This document shows positions 7,863 to 15,102 of a stretch of DNA of 35,264 nt, in pieces. Made by a program: the position numbers and the translations under genes. The notes under the pieces are model-generated. The model saw nothing but the letters and a program-made list of their open reading frames with translations. It had not been told where the DNA came from and did no database searches. Each line of letters opens with the position of its first letter. The first letter of the stretch is position 1. Source of the DNA: DTQF01 sp038874185 (GTDB lineage Archaea > Micrarchaeota > Micrarchaeia > CABMEP01); the NCBI GenBank assembly GCA_038874185.1, contig JAVZCX010000007.1, positions 1-35,264 of the forward strand, written 5' to 3'.

Positions 7863-8545
7863 TCTTCTCCCTTCTTTTCTTTCAGAACGGTCGGTCCCCT
7901 CTTTAGAAATTCACCCAAGCTTCTTGCACCGCTTTTTGTCATAATATAAGAACCTGTGAATACTATTGCTGCAACAAATGGATTCAATCCGAGTGCCAAT
8001 GCACCTATGCTTCCTCCACCTATTAATGGCAGAGAGGGCGAAGTGAGCAACTCAGCTATTTTTTCACTTAAAGTAGGTGGTGTTTTAGTGAATGGATTTA
8101 TCTCTATTAACGTCTTTCCATTCTTCATAATTCTTACAGCACCATCCTCTTCACTTGAGATTATAGAAAGAGTTCCTGGCACTTCAGATATTCCAAGCGC
8201 AGCGCTATGTCTTGTGCCGTGTCCTTTGTAATGTTTTGTCTTTTTAATCTGAGCGCCATATGCAATAAGATATCCGTCTTCATCGATTATTATTGCACCA
8301 TCAAGTTCAGCAAGCTTCCTTATAACTGGAAGAATTCTCTGATTATTTATTTTGACTTTTGTTTTTTCCAATATATCAGTGTATAACCATGAATAGTACG
8401 GTTTAAGATTTCTATTAGTGATTATGAAGAATGAACCTTTTTTTTCCTGTCCGAATTCCATTGCGAGATCAATCACTAGCTTAACTATGTTTTTTTCTAA
8501 GTCTATATCATTGATTATTTTTTCTTTTACTTTTTTATCTACCAT
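7859..8545 (-). CDS. Diadenylate cyclase (DisA_N/DAC domain), c-di-AMP synthase with membrane segment
   Basis: DAC proteins condense two ATP into c-di-AMP, a second messenger tied to osmolyte and potassium control. Both catalytic motifs are present: DGA at residues 82-84 and GTRHSAA at 110-116. The ATG at 8545 is preferred because AGGTGG lies just upstream of it; the GTG three codons earlier is part of that ribosome binding site. This gives 228 residues. After the DAC domain, residues about 172-202 are a Gly/Ala-rich hydrophobic stretch that may cross or enter the membrane, then a basic tail. The gene overlaps Bud32 by four bases and has its own TATA-like box, so it leads a two-gene operon. 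Confidence 0.85.
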   Translation of the reverse strand: MVDKKVKEKIINDIDLEKNIVKLVIDLAMEFGQEKKGSFFIITNRNLKPYYSWLYTDILEKTKVKINNQRILPVIRKLAELDGAIIIDEDGYLIAYGAQIKKTKHYKGHGTRHSAALGISEVPGTLSIISSEEDGAVRIMKNGKTLIEINPFTKTPPTLSEKIAELLTSPSLPLIGGGSIGALALGLNPFVAAIVFTGSYIMTKSGARSLGEFLKRGPTVLKEKKGEE

Positions 8546-8611
8546 TATTTCCACCTATATTATTTCTTCAATTTTAATTTGAATTGGTCGTGTATAATTA
8601 ATTAGTAGACA

Positions 8612-8623
8612 AATGTATATAAA
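8612..8623 (-). promoter_or_regulatory. TATA-like box for the diadenylate cyclase-bud32 operon
   Basis: On the minus strand GTTTATATACAT lies about 73 nt upstream of the cyclase ATG and 32 nt past the Kae1 stop. This implies a separate transcript with a leader of roughly 45 nt carrying the AGGTGG site. Confidence 0.4.
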
Positions 8624-8654
8624 CTTTAATGCAATTTTTTCTAAAACTTGCAAG

Positions 8655-9653
8655 CTATTGCCATTTTATTAAAAATTCATCGGTTCTAAACTTAGGCTTT
8701 GGAAGTATTTTGTTGGGAGAGAGAAGATATTTTCTTTGATTTTTTTCATCTAGTTTTGATATTAGATATCCAACATATGCAATCATTCCACCATTATCTG
8801 CATTGAATTCATTTGGCGCTACTCCGAATTTACAGTTCCATTCTTCCGCCATATCTGAGAGCATTTTTTGCAATCTTTTATTTTGCGCAACTCCTCCGCA
8901 GATCGTTATTTCTTTTTTCTCAGTCAATGCAAGTGCTCTTTCCGTTATCTCGCATAATGCTGCATATGATGTTTCCTGCAATGAATAACATATGTCTTCT
9001 ATTTTCTCTTTTCCTATTAGTTTTTCTGAATGTGTCAATATCCCGCTGAAGGAAGCATCCATTCCTTTCACAGAGTATGGCATTGGTATATATTTCTTTC
9101 CATTCAGGGCTTTTTCTTCCACATCTTTTGCATTTTTTAATCCCGCAGATCTTGCAAATGTATCCAGCATGTTTCCAATTCCAACATCAAGTGTTTCTCC
9201 GAGAACATGATATCTATTTTCCTTCTTAATAAGTATCTGCGTATTTCCGCCGCTTACATAAAGAACTAAAGGATCTTTAAATCCGGTGAAATGCTTAGAG
9301 ATTTCTATATGTGCAACACAGTGGTTAACACCTACAACTGGTTTATTGAATGAAATTGCAAATGTTCTTGCTGCTATTGAGGATATTCTTAGACAAGGCC
9401 CGATTCCAGGTCCTTGAGAAAATGCTATCAAATCAATATCTTTTAATTTAATTCCAGCTTTTTTAAGAGCTGCTTCCATTACTTCTTGGAATGCATCTGC
9501 ATGATGGTCTGCTGTCTTTCTTGGGTGGATTCCATACTCAAAAAGCATACTTTTTTCGTTTGCAATTATTCTTCCATTTTTTACTATACCTATTCCTAGT
9601 GTATGTGCGGTACTTTCAATTCCTAGTACTATTTTTGCTGTATTTGGTTTCAT
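8655..9653 (-). CDS. kae1: tRNA N6-adenosine threonylcarbamoyltransferase Kae1 (TsaD family, KEOPS)
   Basis: Kae1 transfers threonylcarbamoyl from its adenylate to A37 of tRNAs. The 332-residue ASKHA-fold protein has the metal-binding His pair at 111 and 115 (NHCVAHIE) and the nucleotide loop VSGGNTQ near 133-139. It also has GETLDVGIGNMLDTFAR and the late CGGVAQN and NADNGGMIAY motifs of the family. The start ATG at 9653 leads into the conserved VLGIEST. Length is normal for an unfused archaeal Kae1. It lies upstream of the cyclase-Bud32 pair on the same strand, 109 nt away. Confidence 0.95.
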   Translation of the reverse strand: MKPNTAKIVLGIESTAHTLGIGIVKNGRIIANEKSMLFEYGIHPRKTADHHADAFQEVMEAALKKAGIKLKDIDLIAFSQGPGIGPCLRISSIAARTFAISFNKPVVGVNHCVAHIEISKHFTGFKDPLVLYVSGGNTQILIKKENRYHVLGETLDVGIGNMLDTFARSAGLKNAKDVEEKALNGKKYIPMPYSVKGMDASFSGILTHSEKLIGKEKIEDICYSLQETSYAALCEITERALALTEKKEITICGGVAQNKRLQKMLSDMAEEWNCKFGVAPNEFNADNGGMIAYVGYLISKLDEKNQRKYLLSPNKILPKPKFRTDEFLIKWQ

Positions 9654-9697
9654 GTCTATCTATTCATCTTTAATCCGAGCAATTTAAAATTGTTTTC

Positions 9698-9791
9698 TGA
9701 TTTATTTATATTAGATGATGACAATGGATGAATCTGAGTCCTAGCTTGCTGGGGCAGTGACGAATGATTGGCGGTCTGATAAAATAAATCA
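9698..9791 (+). ncRNA. Box C/D sRNA (2'-O-methylation guide)
   Basis: The boxes appear in the right order: C box ATGATGA at 9715-9721, D' box CTGA at 9734-9737, C' box GTGACGA at 9757-9763 (one mismatch to RTGATGA), and D box CTGA at 9776-9779. Both guides are 12 nt: 9722-9733 and 9764-9775. A perfect 10-bp terminal stem joins TGATTTATTT (9698-9707) to AAATAAATCA (9782-9791). The D'-C' spacer of 19 nt is longer than usual and may itself fold. Fibrillarin, which catalyses the guided methylation, is encoded at 15402. Targets would pair with accgccaatcat or attcatccattg; I cannot name them. Confidence 0.8.
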
Positions 9792-9808
9792 ATTAGATAT
9801 TATTATAT

Positions 9809-9818
9809 CTTTAAATTT
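9809..9818 (+). promoter_or_regulatory. TATA-like box for the Na/Pi cotransporter gene
   Basis: CTTTAAATTT is centred about 26 nt before the ATG at 9839, consistent with a leaderless message. It lies just after the box C/D sRNA. Confidence 0.4.
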
Positions 9819-9838
9819 CTTTTTGTCAATATAACTTC

Positions 9839-11419
9839 ATGCTATTTGAATTGATATTTATTCTTGCAGGAGTTGCAATATTCATCTATAGCATTGAACA
9901 GCTTAGTGATCAGCTCCTGAGAGTTTCAAAAGAAAGACTTAAAGAAATACTTCAAAGATTTACAGACAAACCTCTAAAAGCATTAGGTACTGGTTTGATA
10001 GTAACTGCAGTTATTCAATCAAGCACTGCAACTACTTCTATCTTAGTTTCTCTCGTGAATGCAGGTTTAATATCGTTTGAACAGAGTCTTGGTGTTATAG
10101 CAGGTGCGCATATAGGAACAACAGTTACAGCACAACTTGTGGCATTTAGGTTTATGGGATTTGCACCTATTTTTATATTATTGGGATTCCTGTTAAGTTT
10201 GTTCCAGAGATACAACCTTCTAGGAAAGTCAATCTTCCTTTTTGGTCTTGTGTTTTTTGCACTTTCTATAATAACAGAAGCAACGGCGCCATTTAAAGAG
10301 AGCCAAGAATTAAAGGACTTGCTTGTTTCTTTAGACAATCCATTGTATTCTATTATTGCGGGTATTGTTTTAACCCTAATACTTCAATCCAGCTCAATAG
10401 TCACTGCACTTGCAGTTTTGCTTACAATGGAAGGTTTAATTCCTGTATCTATTTCAATTCCATTAGTATTAGGAAGTAACATAGGAACAACATCTACAGT
10501 TTTATTCATTTCAAAAAATATGGACATATATGCAAAGAGGACTGCATATGCACATTTTCTTTTCAGCACTGTAGGTGTCATTCTTATCTATCCATTTCTT
10601 ACTGACTTCACTTATTTTGTAAATTCTATAAGTTTGAATGAAGGCTCAGCTGTTGCAAATGCACATACAATATTCAATGTAATAATGGCTGTCGTATTCT
10701 TATTCTCGTTGCCTGTTTTCATAAAATTAATAGAGAAGTTGACCCCCACTACAGAAAAGCAGATTCTTTTCACACCTAAGCATATAAAAAGAATACCTAG
10801 AGATACAGATCTCGCAATAGAAAAGATAAAGTTGGAACTCGTCAATCATCTGCAAATCTCTAAAGAGATGTTTACAATAGCAACAGATATGATAGCAAAT
10901 AAGGACGTCTCAAAATTGCAAACAATAGAGAAGTACGAATCTTTAAGCGACTATTTGGATTCTAAGATAACCAGTGCGCTTGTTGAGCTCTCTCAAAGAA
11001 ATCTTACCGAAAAGCAATCTTCGCAGATCGTTCTTCTTTCAAAAATCTCCAACGAAATTGAAAGATTGGCAGATACTGCACATGATTATGCATATATAAC
11101 GCAAAAGCTAAATGAAAACAATTTAGAGTTTTCAAAAGATTCCATCAGGGACATATTAAAAATAAAGTTCGCTCTTGATGAAATTTATGATTTTATTGAA
11201 TTCAATTTCAATTCAATTAATTCGTCAAAACTATCAAAGATAATTAAGATGAGAAAAAATGTAGACAAGCTTATATCTTCTTCGCATAAATTAAGAATCA
11301 AACTGCTTTCAGATGAAAAAATCGGTACATATTCCACTGTTTTATTTATTGATGCCATATCCTCTTTTGAGGAAGCAGTCTCAGTTTTGGTAAGAATATC
11401 AAAGAATCTAAAAATGTAA
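9839..11419 (+). CDS. Na/Pi cotransporter family protein with C-terminal PhoU-like domain
   Basis: This is a membrane carrier likely to import phosphate with sodium. The first ~300 of 526 residues are hydrophobic helices containing the inverted-repeat signatures of the NptA/PiT-II type: QSSTATTSILVSLVNAG near residue 60 and LQSSSIVTALAVLLTMEG near residue 181, each followed by a GxxIGTT motif (GAHIGTT, GSNIGTT). From about residue 330 the protein is soluble, charged and helical (KIKLELVNHLQISKEMF...), as expected for a PhoU-like regulatory domain. This two-part architecture is well known in bacteria and archaea. The start follows a TATA-like box at leaderless spacing. Confidence 0.9.
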   Translation: MLFELIFILAGVAIFIYSIEQLSDQLLRVSKERLKEILQRFTDKPLKALGTGLIVTAVIQSSTATTSILVSLVNAGLISFEQSLGVIAGAHIGTTVTAQLVAFRFMGFAPIFILLGFLLSLFQRYNLLGKSIFLFGLVFFALSIITEATAPFKESQELKDLLVSLDNPLYSIIAGIVLTLILQSSSIVTALAVLLTMEGLIPVSISIPLVLGSNIGTTSTVLFISKNMDIYAKRTAYAHFLFSTVGVILIYPFLTDFTYFVNSISLNEGSAVANAHTIFNVIMAVVFLFSLPVFIKLIEKLTPTTEKQILFTPKHIKRIPRDTDLAIEKIKLELVNHLQISKEMFTIATDMIANKDVSKLQTIEKYESLSDYLDSKITSALVELSQRNLTEKQSSQIVLLSKISNEIERLADTAHDYAYITQKLNENNLEFSKDSIRDILKIKFALDEIYDFIEFNFNSINSSKLSKIIKMRKNVDKLISSSHKLRIKLLSDEKIGTYSTVLFIDAISSFEEAVSVLVRISKNLKM

Positions 11420-11466
11420 TCATTGGAAGATAACACTTCAAGTATTTTGTGGTTTTTTAATGAGGA

Positions 11467-12057
11467 TTAGTAATCAACCCCCCATCTTGCAAGAATTCCT
11501 CTATCAAATGGATGCTTTATTTTTTTAACTTCGCTAACTAAATCAGCGATTTCTATTATTTTTTGAGGAGGTTTAAATCCAGTTAGAATAACTTCTGTAT
11601 GTTTATTTTTTTTCTTTAAAATATCAATTATTTCATCGTATGTAAAATGTCCGAATGCAGCTGCGGTGTTTATCTCATCTAAAACAACTAAATCATATTT
11701 TCCTGAAGAAAGAAGTTTTTCGCTTAGCTTCAATCCTTTCTTAGAATTTTCAATTATATGCTTATCATAATCAAAATAAATCTTAGTAATTTTTGCTTTT
11801 CCATCTCTTACAAGTTTATCATATTCTTTTCCAGCAGAAGGCCCCAATTCAAATATTTTTATTTTGTGTTTTTCAAGATAGTTAAATTCTCCGCTTATTC
11901 CTCCATCTTTAAGAAATTGAACTACTGCAACTCTTAACCCGTGCCCAGCCGCTCTGATTGCGGTTCCAATTGCCGCGCTTGTTTTTCCTCTTCCATTGCC
12001 ATAAAATACCTGGATTAATCCAATTTCTAATCTTTTCTTTTTATTACTTTTTTCCAT
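11467..12057 (-). CDS. cobA: Corrinoid adenosyltransferase (CobA/BtuR type)
   Basis: The enzyme transfers the adenosyl group of ATP to cob(I)alamin, making coenzyme B12. The 196-residue protein has an unusual Walker A, YGNGRGKTSAAIGTA near residues 19-33, and a Walker B-like DLVVLDEINTAAAFG. The ending HPFDRGILARWGVDY matches the CobA/BtuR family. No corrin ring synthesis gene is in the window, so salvage of corrinoid for the class II ribonucleotide reductase at 5085 is the simplest use. It is divergent from the regulator-nifS-iscU operon, with a 93-nt shared upstream region. Confidence 0.93.
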   Translation of the reverse strand: MEKSNKKKRLEIGLIQVFYGNGRGKTSAAIGTAIRAAGHGLRVAVVQFLKDGGISGEFNYLEKHKIKIFELGPSAGKEYDKLVRDGKAKITKIYFDYDKHIIENSKKGLKLSEKLLSSGKYDLVVLDEINTAAAFGHFTYDEIIDILKKKNKHTEVILTGFKPPQKIIEIADLVSEVKKIKHPFDRGILARWGVDY

Positions 12058-12120
12058 GTTTTAATTATAATGTGTTCATTTTAAATCCTTTATGGATTAA
12101 GGCTATTGAAATGATAAAAG

Positions 12121-12130
12121 ATTTAAAAAC
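12121..12130 (+). promoter_or_regulatory. TATA-like box for the regulator-nifS-iscU operon
   Basis: ATTTAAAAAC is centred about 26 nt before the ATG at 12151, so the first message is probably leaderless. The box is touched by the palindrome at 12128-12146. Confidence 0.5.
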
Positions 12131-12146
12131 TTAACAGTGTAAAGTT
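12128..12146 (+). promoter_or_regulatory. Candidate operator: 19-bp near-perfect palindrome
   Basis: The arms AACTTAACA and TGTAAAGTT flank a central G and are complementary at 8 of 9 positions. The palindrome begins inside the TATA-like box and ends four bases before the start codon of the HTH regulator gene. A protein bound here would block initiation, so autoregulation by the adjacent HTH protein is the obvious hypothesis. Confidence 0.5.
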
Positions 12147-12150
12147 ATTT

Positions 12151-12501
12151 ATGATACCTTGCGAATTCATGGTTACTGAACTTCTTCCTACAATAAGAAA
12201 GGAAACTGTGAAGTTCCTTATTTCAAAAAATTACTCTCAAAGAGAGGTTTCAAAAATGATTGGAATTTCAGAAGCTGCAGTTTCATTATATTTGAAAAAG
12301 AAAAGAGGATTGCATAAGAAGGAATTAGAAAAAATTATTACAGATTACATTCAAAAAAACTATGATTTAAATAGGTCATTCAGCGAGAATGTTTGTAAAC
12401 TTTGCAATGATTTCAGGAAATCTGGTTATTTCTGCAAAAGCCATAGAATAATATCAGAAATACCTGATGGAGAGTGCAAAGGTTGTTTCATAAAATCATA
12501 A
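12151..12501 (+). CDS. Archaeal HTH transcriptional regulator with C-terminal Cys cluster
   Basis: The first ~75 of 116 residues form a helix-turn-helix (SQREVSKMIGISEAAVSLYLKKKRG), and the opening MIPCEF...LLPTIR resembles the archaeal COG2522-type regulators as I recall them. The C-terminal part carries five cysteines and a histidine in the pattern CxLC, FCKSH, CKGC, suitable for binding an Fe-S cluster or zinc. It heads an operon with nifS (14-nt gap) and iscU. The start at 12151 is chosen because it keeps the MIPCEF opening and sits at leaderless distance from a TATA-like box; an ATG at codon 7 is the alternative. A cluster-sensing repressor of Fe-S assembly is inference. Confidence 0.75.
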   Translation: MIPCEFMVTELLPTIRKETVKFLISKNYSQREVSKMIGISEAAVSLYLKKKRGLHKKELEKIITDYIQKNYDLNRSFSENVCKLCNDFRKSGYFCKSHRIISEIPDGECKGCFIKS

Positions 12502-12515
12502 AGATGGTGGGTTAA

Positions 12516-13688
12516 ATGAAGAGAATATATCTTGACTATGCGGCTACTACTCCAGTAAGAGATGAAGTTATTCAGGAAATGTTACCTTATTTTAATAAGA
12601 ATTTTGGAAACGCTTCTTCTCTTCATACAGATGGAAGAATTGCTGCAGACGCATTAAAAAGAGCAAGAGAGAAGATTGCAAATATAATAAATGCCTCACC
12701 GGAAGAGATAATATTTACTTCTGGAGGAACGGAATCTGATAATCTTGCAATAAAAGGAATTGCTTATGCAAACAAGGACAAAGGAAATCATATAATAACA
12801 TCTTCAATTGAACATCATGCTGTACTAAACACGGTAAAGGAGTTGGAAAAAGAAGGCTTTAAAGTTACTTTTATTCCTGTTAATAAATTCGGAGAAGTGG
12901 ATCCTAAAGATGTTGAAAATGCAATAACTGATAAGACAATATTAATTTCTATAATGCATGCAAATAATGAAATAGGGACCATACAACCAATAGAAAAGAT
13001 AGGTAAGGTGGCAAGGAAGTATAATATCCCTTTTCATGTAGATGCAGTTCAGAGTTTTTGCCACATTCCTGTTGATGTAAAGAAAATGAATATCTCTCTT
13101 TTATCAGTTTCATCACATAAAATAGGCGGTCCAAAAGGAGTAGGAGCACTGTATGTAAGAAAAAATTTGAAATTGAAACCTCTACTTAACGGCGGGCCGC
13201 ATGAATTCAATAAAAGAGCAGGAACAGAAAATATCCCAGGAATTGTTGGTTTTGCAAAAGCAGCTGAAATCTCATCAAATGAAATGGAAAAGGAAAGTAA
13301 AAGATTGTCAAGGCTTAGAGACAAACTAATCAAATCAATTCTTTCACAAGTTCCAGGATCAAGATTGAATGGACACCCTAAGAATAGACTTCCAAACAAT
13401 GTAAATTTTGGTTTTGTTGGCGTAGAAGGAGAGGCATTACTTCTAATGCTTGATTCTTTAGGAATTTCAGCTTCAACAGGATCTGCATGTTCATCGCATG
13501 ATCTTTCTCCTTCTCATGTATTAGTTGCATTAGATCCCGACCCGGTTAAGGCGCATGGTTCTCTTAGATTAACATTAGGATACAAAACAAAGGAAGAAGA
13601 AATAGATAAAGTAATAAAGGTCATTCCTAAGATTGTTAATCAGATAAGAAAGATTACACCAAGAATAGAGGGGGTAACTACTTACTGA
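12516..13688 (+). CDS. iscS: Cysteine desulfurase NifS/IscS
   Basis: This PLP enzyme removes sulfur from cysteine for Fe-S clusters and tRNA thiolation. The 390-residue protein has every expected residue: EHHAV with His101, NNEIG at 150-154, DAVQ with Asp176 and Gln179, the Schiff-base Lys202 in SSHKIGGPKG, GTEN at 236-239, and the persulfide Cys325 in STGSACSSH. A GGTGGG ribosome binding site precedes the ATG. It lies between the Cys-rich regulator and iscU, so the three likely form one transcript. It is a useful reference for the degenerate paralogue at 3822. Confidence 0.96.
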   Translation: MKRIYLDYAATTPVRDEVIQEMLPYFNKNFGNASSLHTDGRIAADALKRAREKIANIINASPEEIIFTSGGTESDNLAIKGIAYANKDKGNHIITSSIEHHAVLNTVKELEKEGFKVTFIPVNKFGEVDPKDVENAITDKTILISIMHANNEIGTIQPIEKIGKVARKYNIPFHVDAVQSFCHIPVDVKKMNISLLSVSSHKIGGPKGVGALYVRKNLKLKPLLNGGPHEFNKRAGTENIPGIVGFAKAAEISSNEMEKESKRLSRLRDKLIKSILSQVPGSRLNGHPKNRLPNNVNFGFVGVEGEALLLMLDSLGISASTGSACSSHDLSPSHVLVALDPDPVKAHGSLRLTLGYKTKEEEIDKVIKVIPKIVNQIRKITPRIEGVTTY

Positions 13689-13712
13689 TATAAAATATAA
13701 AATGGTGATTAC

Positions 13713-14162
13713 ATGGTAAAGAATAAGAGTACAAAAAAGAGCAAAAGAGTTGAAAAGATCAAAAGACAGGAAATTACAAATTCATCTCTTTATACTCAAA
13801 AAGTAATGGAACATTTTATGAATCCACATAATATGGGCGAGATAAAAGACGCAGATGCAATCGGAGAGGCAGGCAACGCAGTCTGCGGAGATGTTATGTA
13901 TCTTTATCTGAAGATCAAGGATAATAGGATAAAAGACATAAAATTTAAGACACTGGGATGCGCTGCAGCTATAGCCACTAGTAGTATGGTGACGGATTTG
14001 GCGAAAGGGAAAACACTGGAGGAAGCGCTTAAGATAACAAACAAAGAAGTTGCAGAAGAACTGGGCGGTCTCCCAGCTGTTAAAATGCATTGTTCCGTTC
14101 TTGCACAGCAGGCATTAAAGAATGCAATTGAAAACTATTGGAAGAAACAGAAAAAGAAATGA
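13713..14162 (+). CDS. iscU: Iron-sulfur cluster scaffold IscU/NifU-N
   Basis: IscU holds the nascent Fe-S cluster and receives sulfur from the desulfurase. The 149 residues contain the three cluster cysteines, Cys58 (AVCGD, with Asp60), Cys83 (LGCAAAIATSS) and Cys127 (MHCSVLA). An unusual Lys-rich extension of about 20 residues precedes the conserved YTQKVMEHFMNPHN start. A GGTGAT site lies before the ATG at 13713, 25 nt after nifS, so it is the third gene of the regulator-nifS-iscU operon. The C-terminus is also Lys-rich. Confidence 0.95.
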   Translation: MVKNKSTKKSKRVEKIKRQEITNSSLYTQKVMEHFMNPHNMGEIKDADAIGEAGNAVCGDVMYLYLKIKDNRIKDIKFKTLGCAAAIATSSMVTDLAKGKTLEEALKITNKEVAEELGGLPAVKMHCSVLAQQALKNAIENYWKKQKKK

Positions 14163-14326
14163 TAGAGTATGATTTAGCAAAAAATCTTATTGAGATCTGC
14201 AGAGCAGAATCACCTAAGTAAAGAAGAAGGAAATAAAGCTTAAGGCACTTGTCTACAATCGATATATTCTAATGACGAAGAAATCTATTTTCTCATCATA
14301 GGATTTCTACAAAGCCAGCAAAAACA

Positions 14327-14340
14327 AATATTTATATATT
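14327..14340 (+). promoter_or_regulatory. TATA-like box for the coiled-coil membrane protein gene
   Basis: AAATATTTATATAT is centred about 26 nt before the ATG at 14360. The rest of the 197-nt gap after iscU shows no gene I can support. Confidence 0.45.
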
Positions 14341-14359
14341 AATCAAGCGTTTATTTTTC

Positions 14360-14854
14360 ATGCAGAATCAAGACTATATGCAATCAAATAAATCAAACAT
14401 TAGAAATGAATCATCTAAAATAGGAATCAAAAATAATTTTTTAAGATTTAGATTGCTAGCTGAAGAAGGATACAAAAATACAGTTGATTATATAAAAAAT
14501 AACCCAGGAAAGTCACTTAAGATAGGTTCAACTGCAATCGTGTTCTCTTTTATGTTTGGGTATGTTTTAGGAACTAATAACGTTACTGAAAACATGGTTC
14601 GTTCTGTCAATTCCACATTGTCTTCCATTGATAGACAGAATATCAAAATAATGACGAAGCTTGATGAAATATCTGCAATGCAAAACAATCTAAATGAAAG
14701 AGTAAAATCACTTGAAGCGCAGTCTAAGGCAAGATTGAATACTATTGAAAACAAAATCCAATTTCAGCACGCATACAATGAGGGCCAAAAACAAGTGCAA
14801 GAAATCAAAAAGAAAAATAAATGGAAAAAATTGCTTCCATGGAATTGGTTCTAG
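14360..14854 (+). CDS. Single-pass membrane protein with coiled coil, function unknown
   Basis: No family is recognised in this 164-residue protein. Residues about 1-50 are polar. A single hydrophobic helix (SLKIGSTAIVFSFMFGYVLG) spans about 53-72. The following ~70 residues have the heptad-like spacing of a coiled coil (DEISAMQNNLNERVKSLEAQ...). The end is basic and aromatic (KKKNKWKKLLPWNWF). The layout suggests a membrane-anchored oligomer with the coiled coil on one side; which side cannot be told. It stands alone between iscU and tRNA-Arg with its own TATA-like box. Confidence 0.65.
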   Translation: MQNQDYMQSNKSNIRNESSKIGIKNNFLRFRLLAEEGYKNTVDYIKNNPGKSLKIGSTAIVFSFMFGYVLGTNNVTENMVRSVNSTLSSIDRQNIKIMTKLDEISAMQNNLNERVKSLEAQSKARLNTIENKIQFQHAYNEGQKQVQEIKKKNKWKKLLPWNWF

Positions 14855-14913
14855 AAAAATCTTTTAAGGTAATAGCGTATTTTTAATTCTTTTTTTACAT
14901 ATTATTATTTGAT

Positions 14914-15020
14914 GCCCCTGTAGCTCAGCTTGGATAGAGCGACTGTCAGACTTAACTTTTTGTTTTGTCTGGTCGAACCTCCTAAGCAGTAGGTCGAGGG
15001 TTCAAATCCCTCCGGGGGCG
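14914..15020 (+). tRNA. tRNA-Arg (CCT) with non-canonical intron at position 30/31
   Basis: The acceptor GCCCCTG/CGGGGGC, D arm GCTC...GAGC and T arm GAGGG-TTCAAAT-CCCTC are clear, with G73. Read without an intron, the anticodon arm does not fold. Removing 14946-14977 gives stem ACTGC/GCAGT and loop CT-CCT-AA, so anticodon CCT for arginine AGG. The junction forms a full bulge-helix-bulge: outer helix GAG/CTC, central helix CGAC/GTCG, bulges TGT and AAC, inner helix CAGAC/GTCTG. The predicted cuts fall exactly at those boundaries. CCA is not encoded. Confidence 0.92.
14946..14977 (+). other. Non-canonical tRNA-Arg intron (30/31)
   Basis: This 32-nt intron lies within the anticodon stem. Cleavage after the second base of each 3-nt bulge (TG|T and AA|C) restores a perfect five-pair stem. 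It contains the inner hairpin CAGAC/GTCTG. Confidence 0.88.
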
Positions 15021-15102
15021 CTAAAAAACCCATTCACTTTAATTCTGCAGAATAAGATAACTATTTAAATATTTCCGAATATACATGTATGAGGCAGATA
15101 AA

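Noticed and set aside
14160..14222. 20-codon ORF overlapping the iscU stop (ATGATAGAGTATG...)
   Set aside because: It is too short and has no ribosome binding site of its own; it is probably part of the 3' untranslated region.
14265..14310. ATGATGA C-box-like sequence on the minus strand in the gap after iscU
   Set aside because: No CTGA D box or terminal stem follows within a sensible distance, so a second C/D sRNA is not supported.
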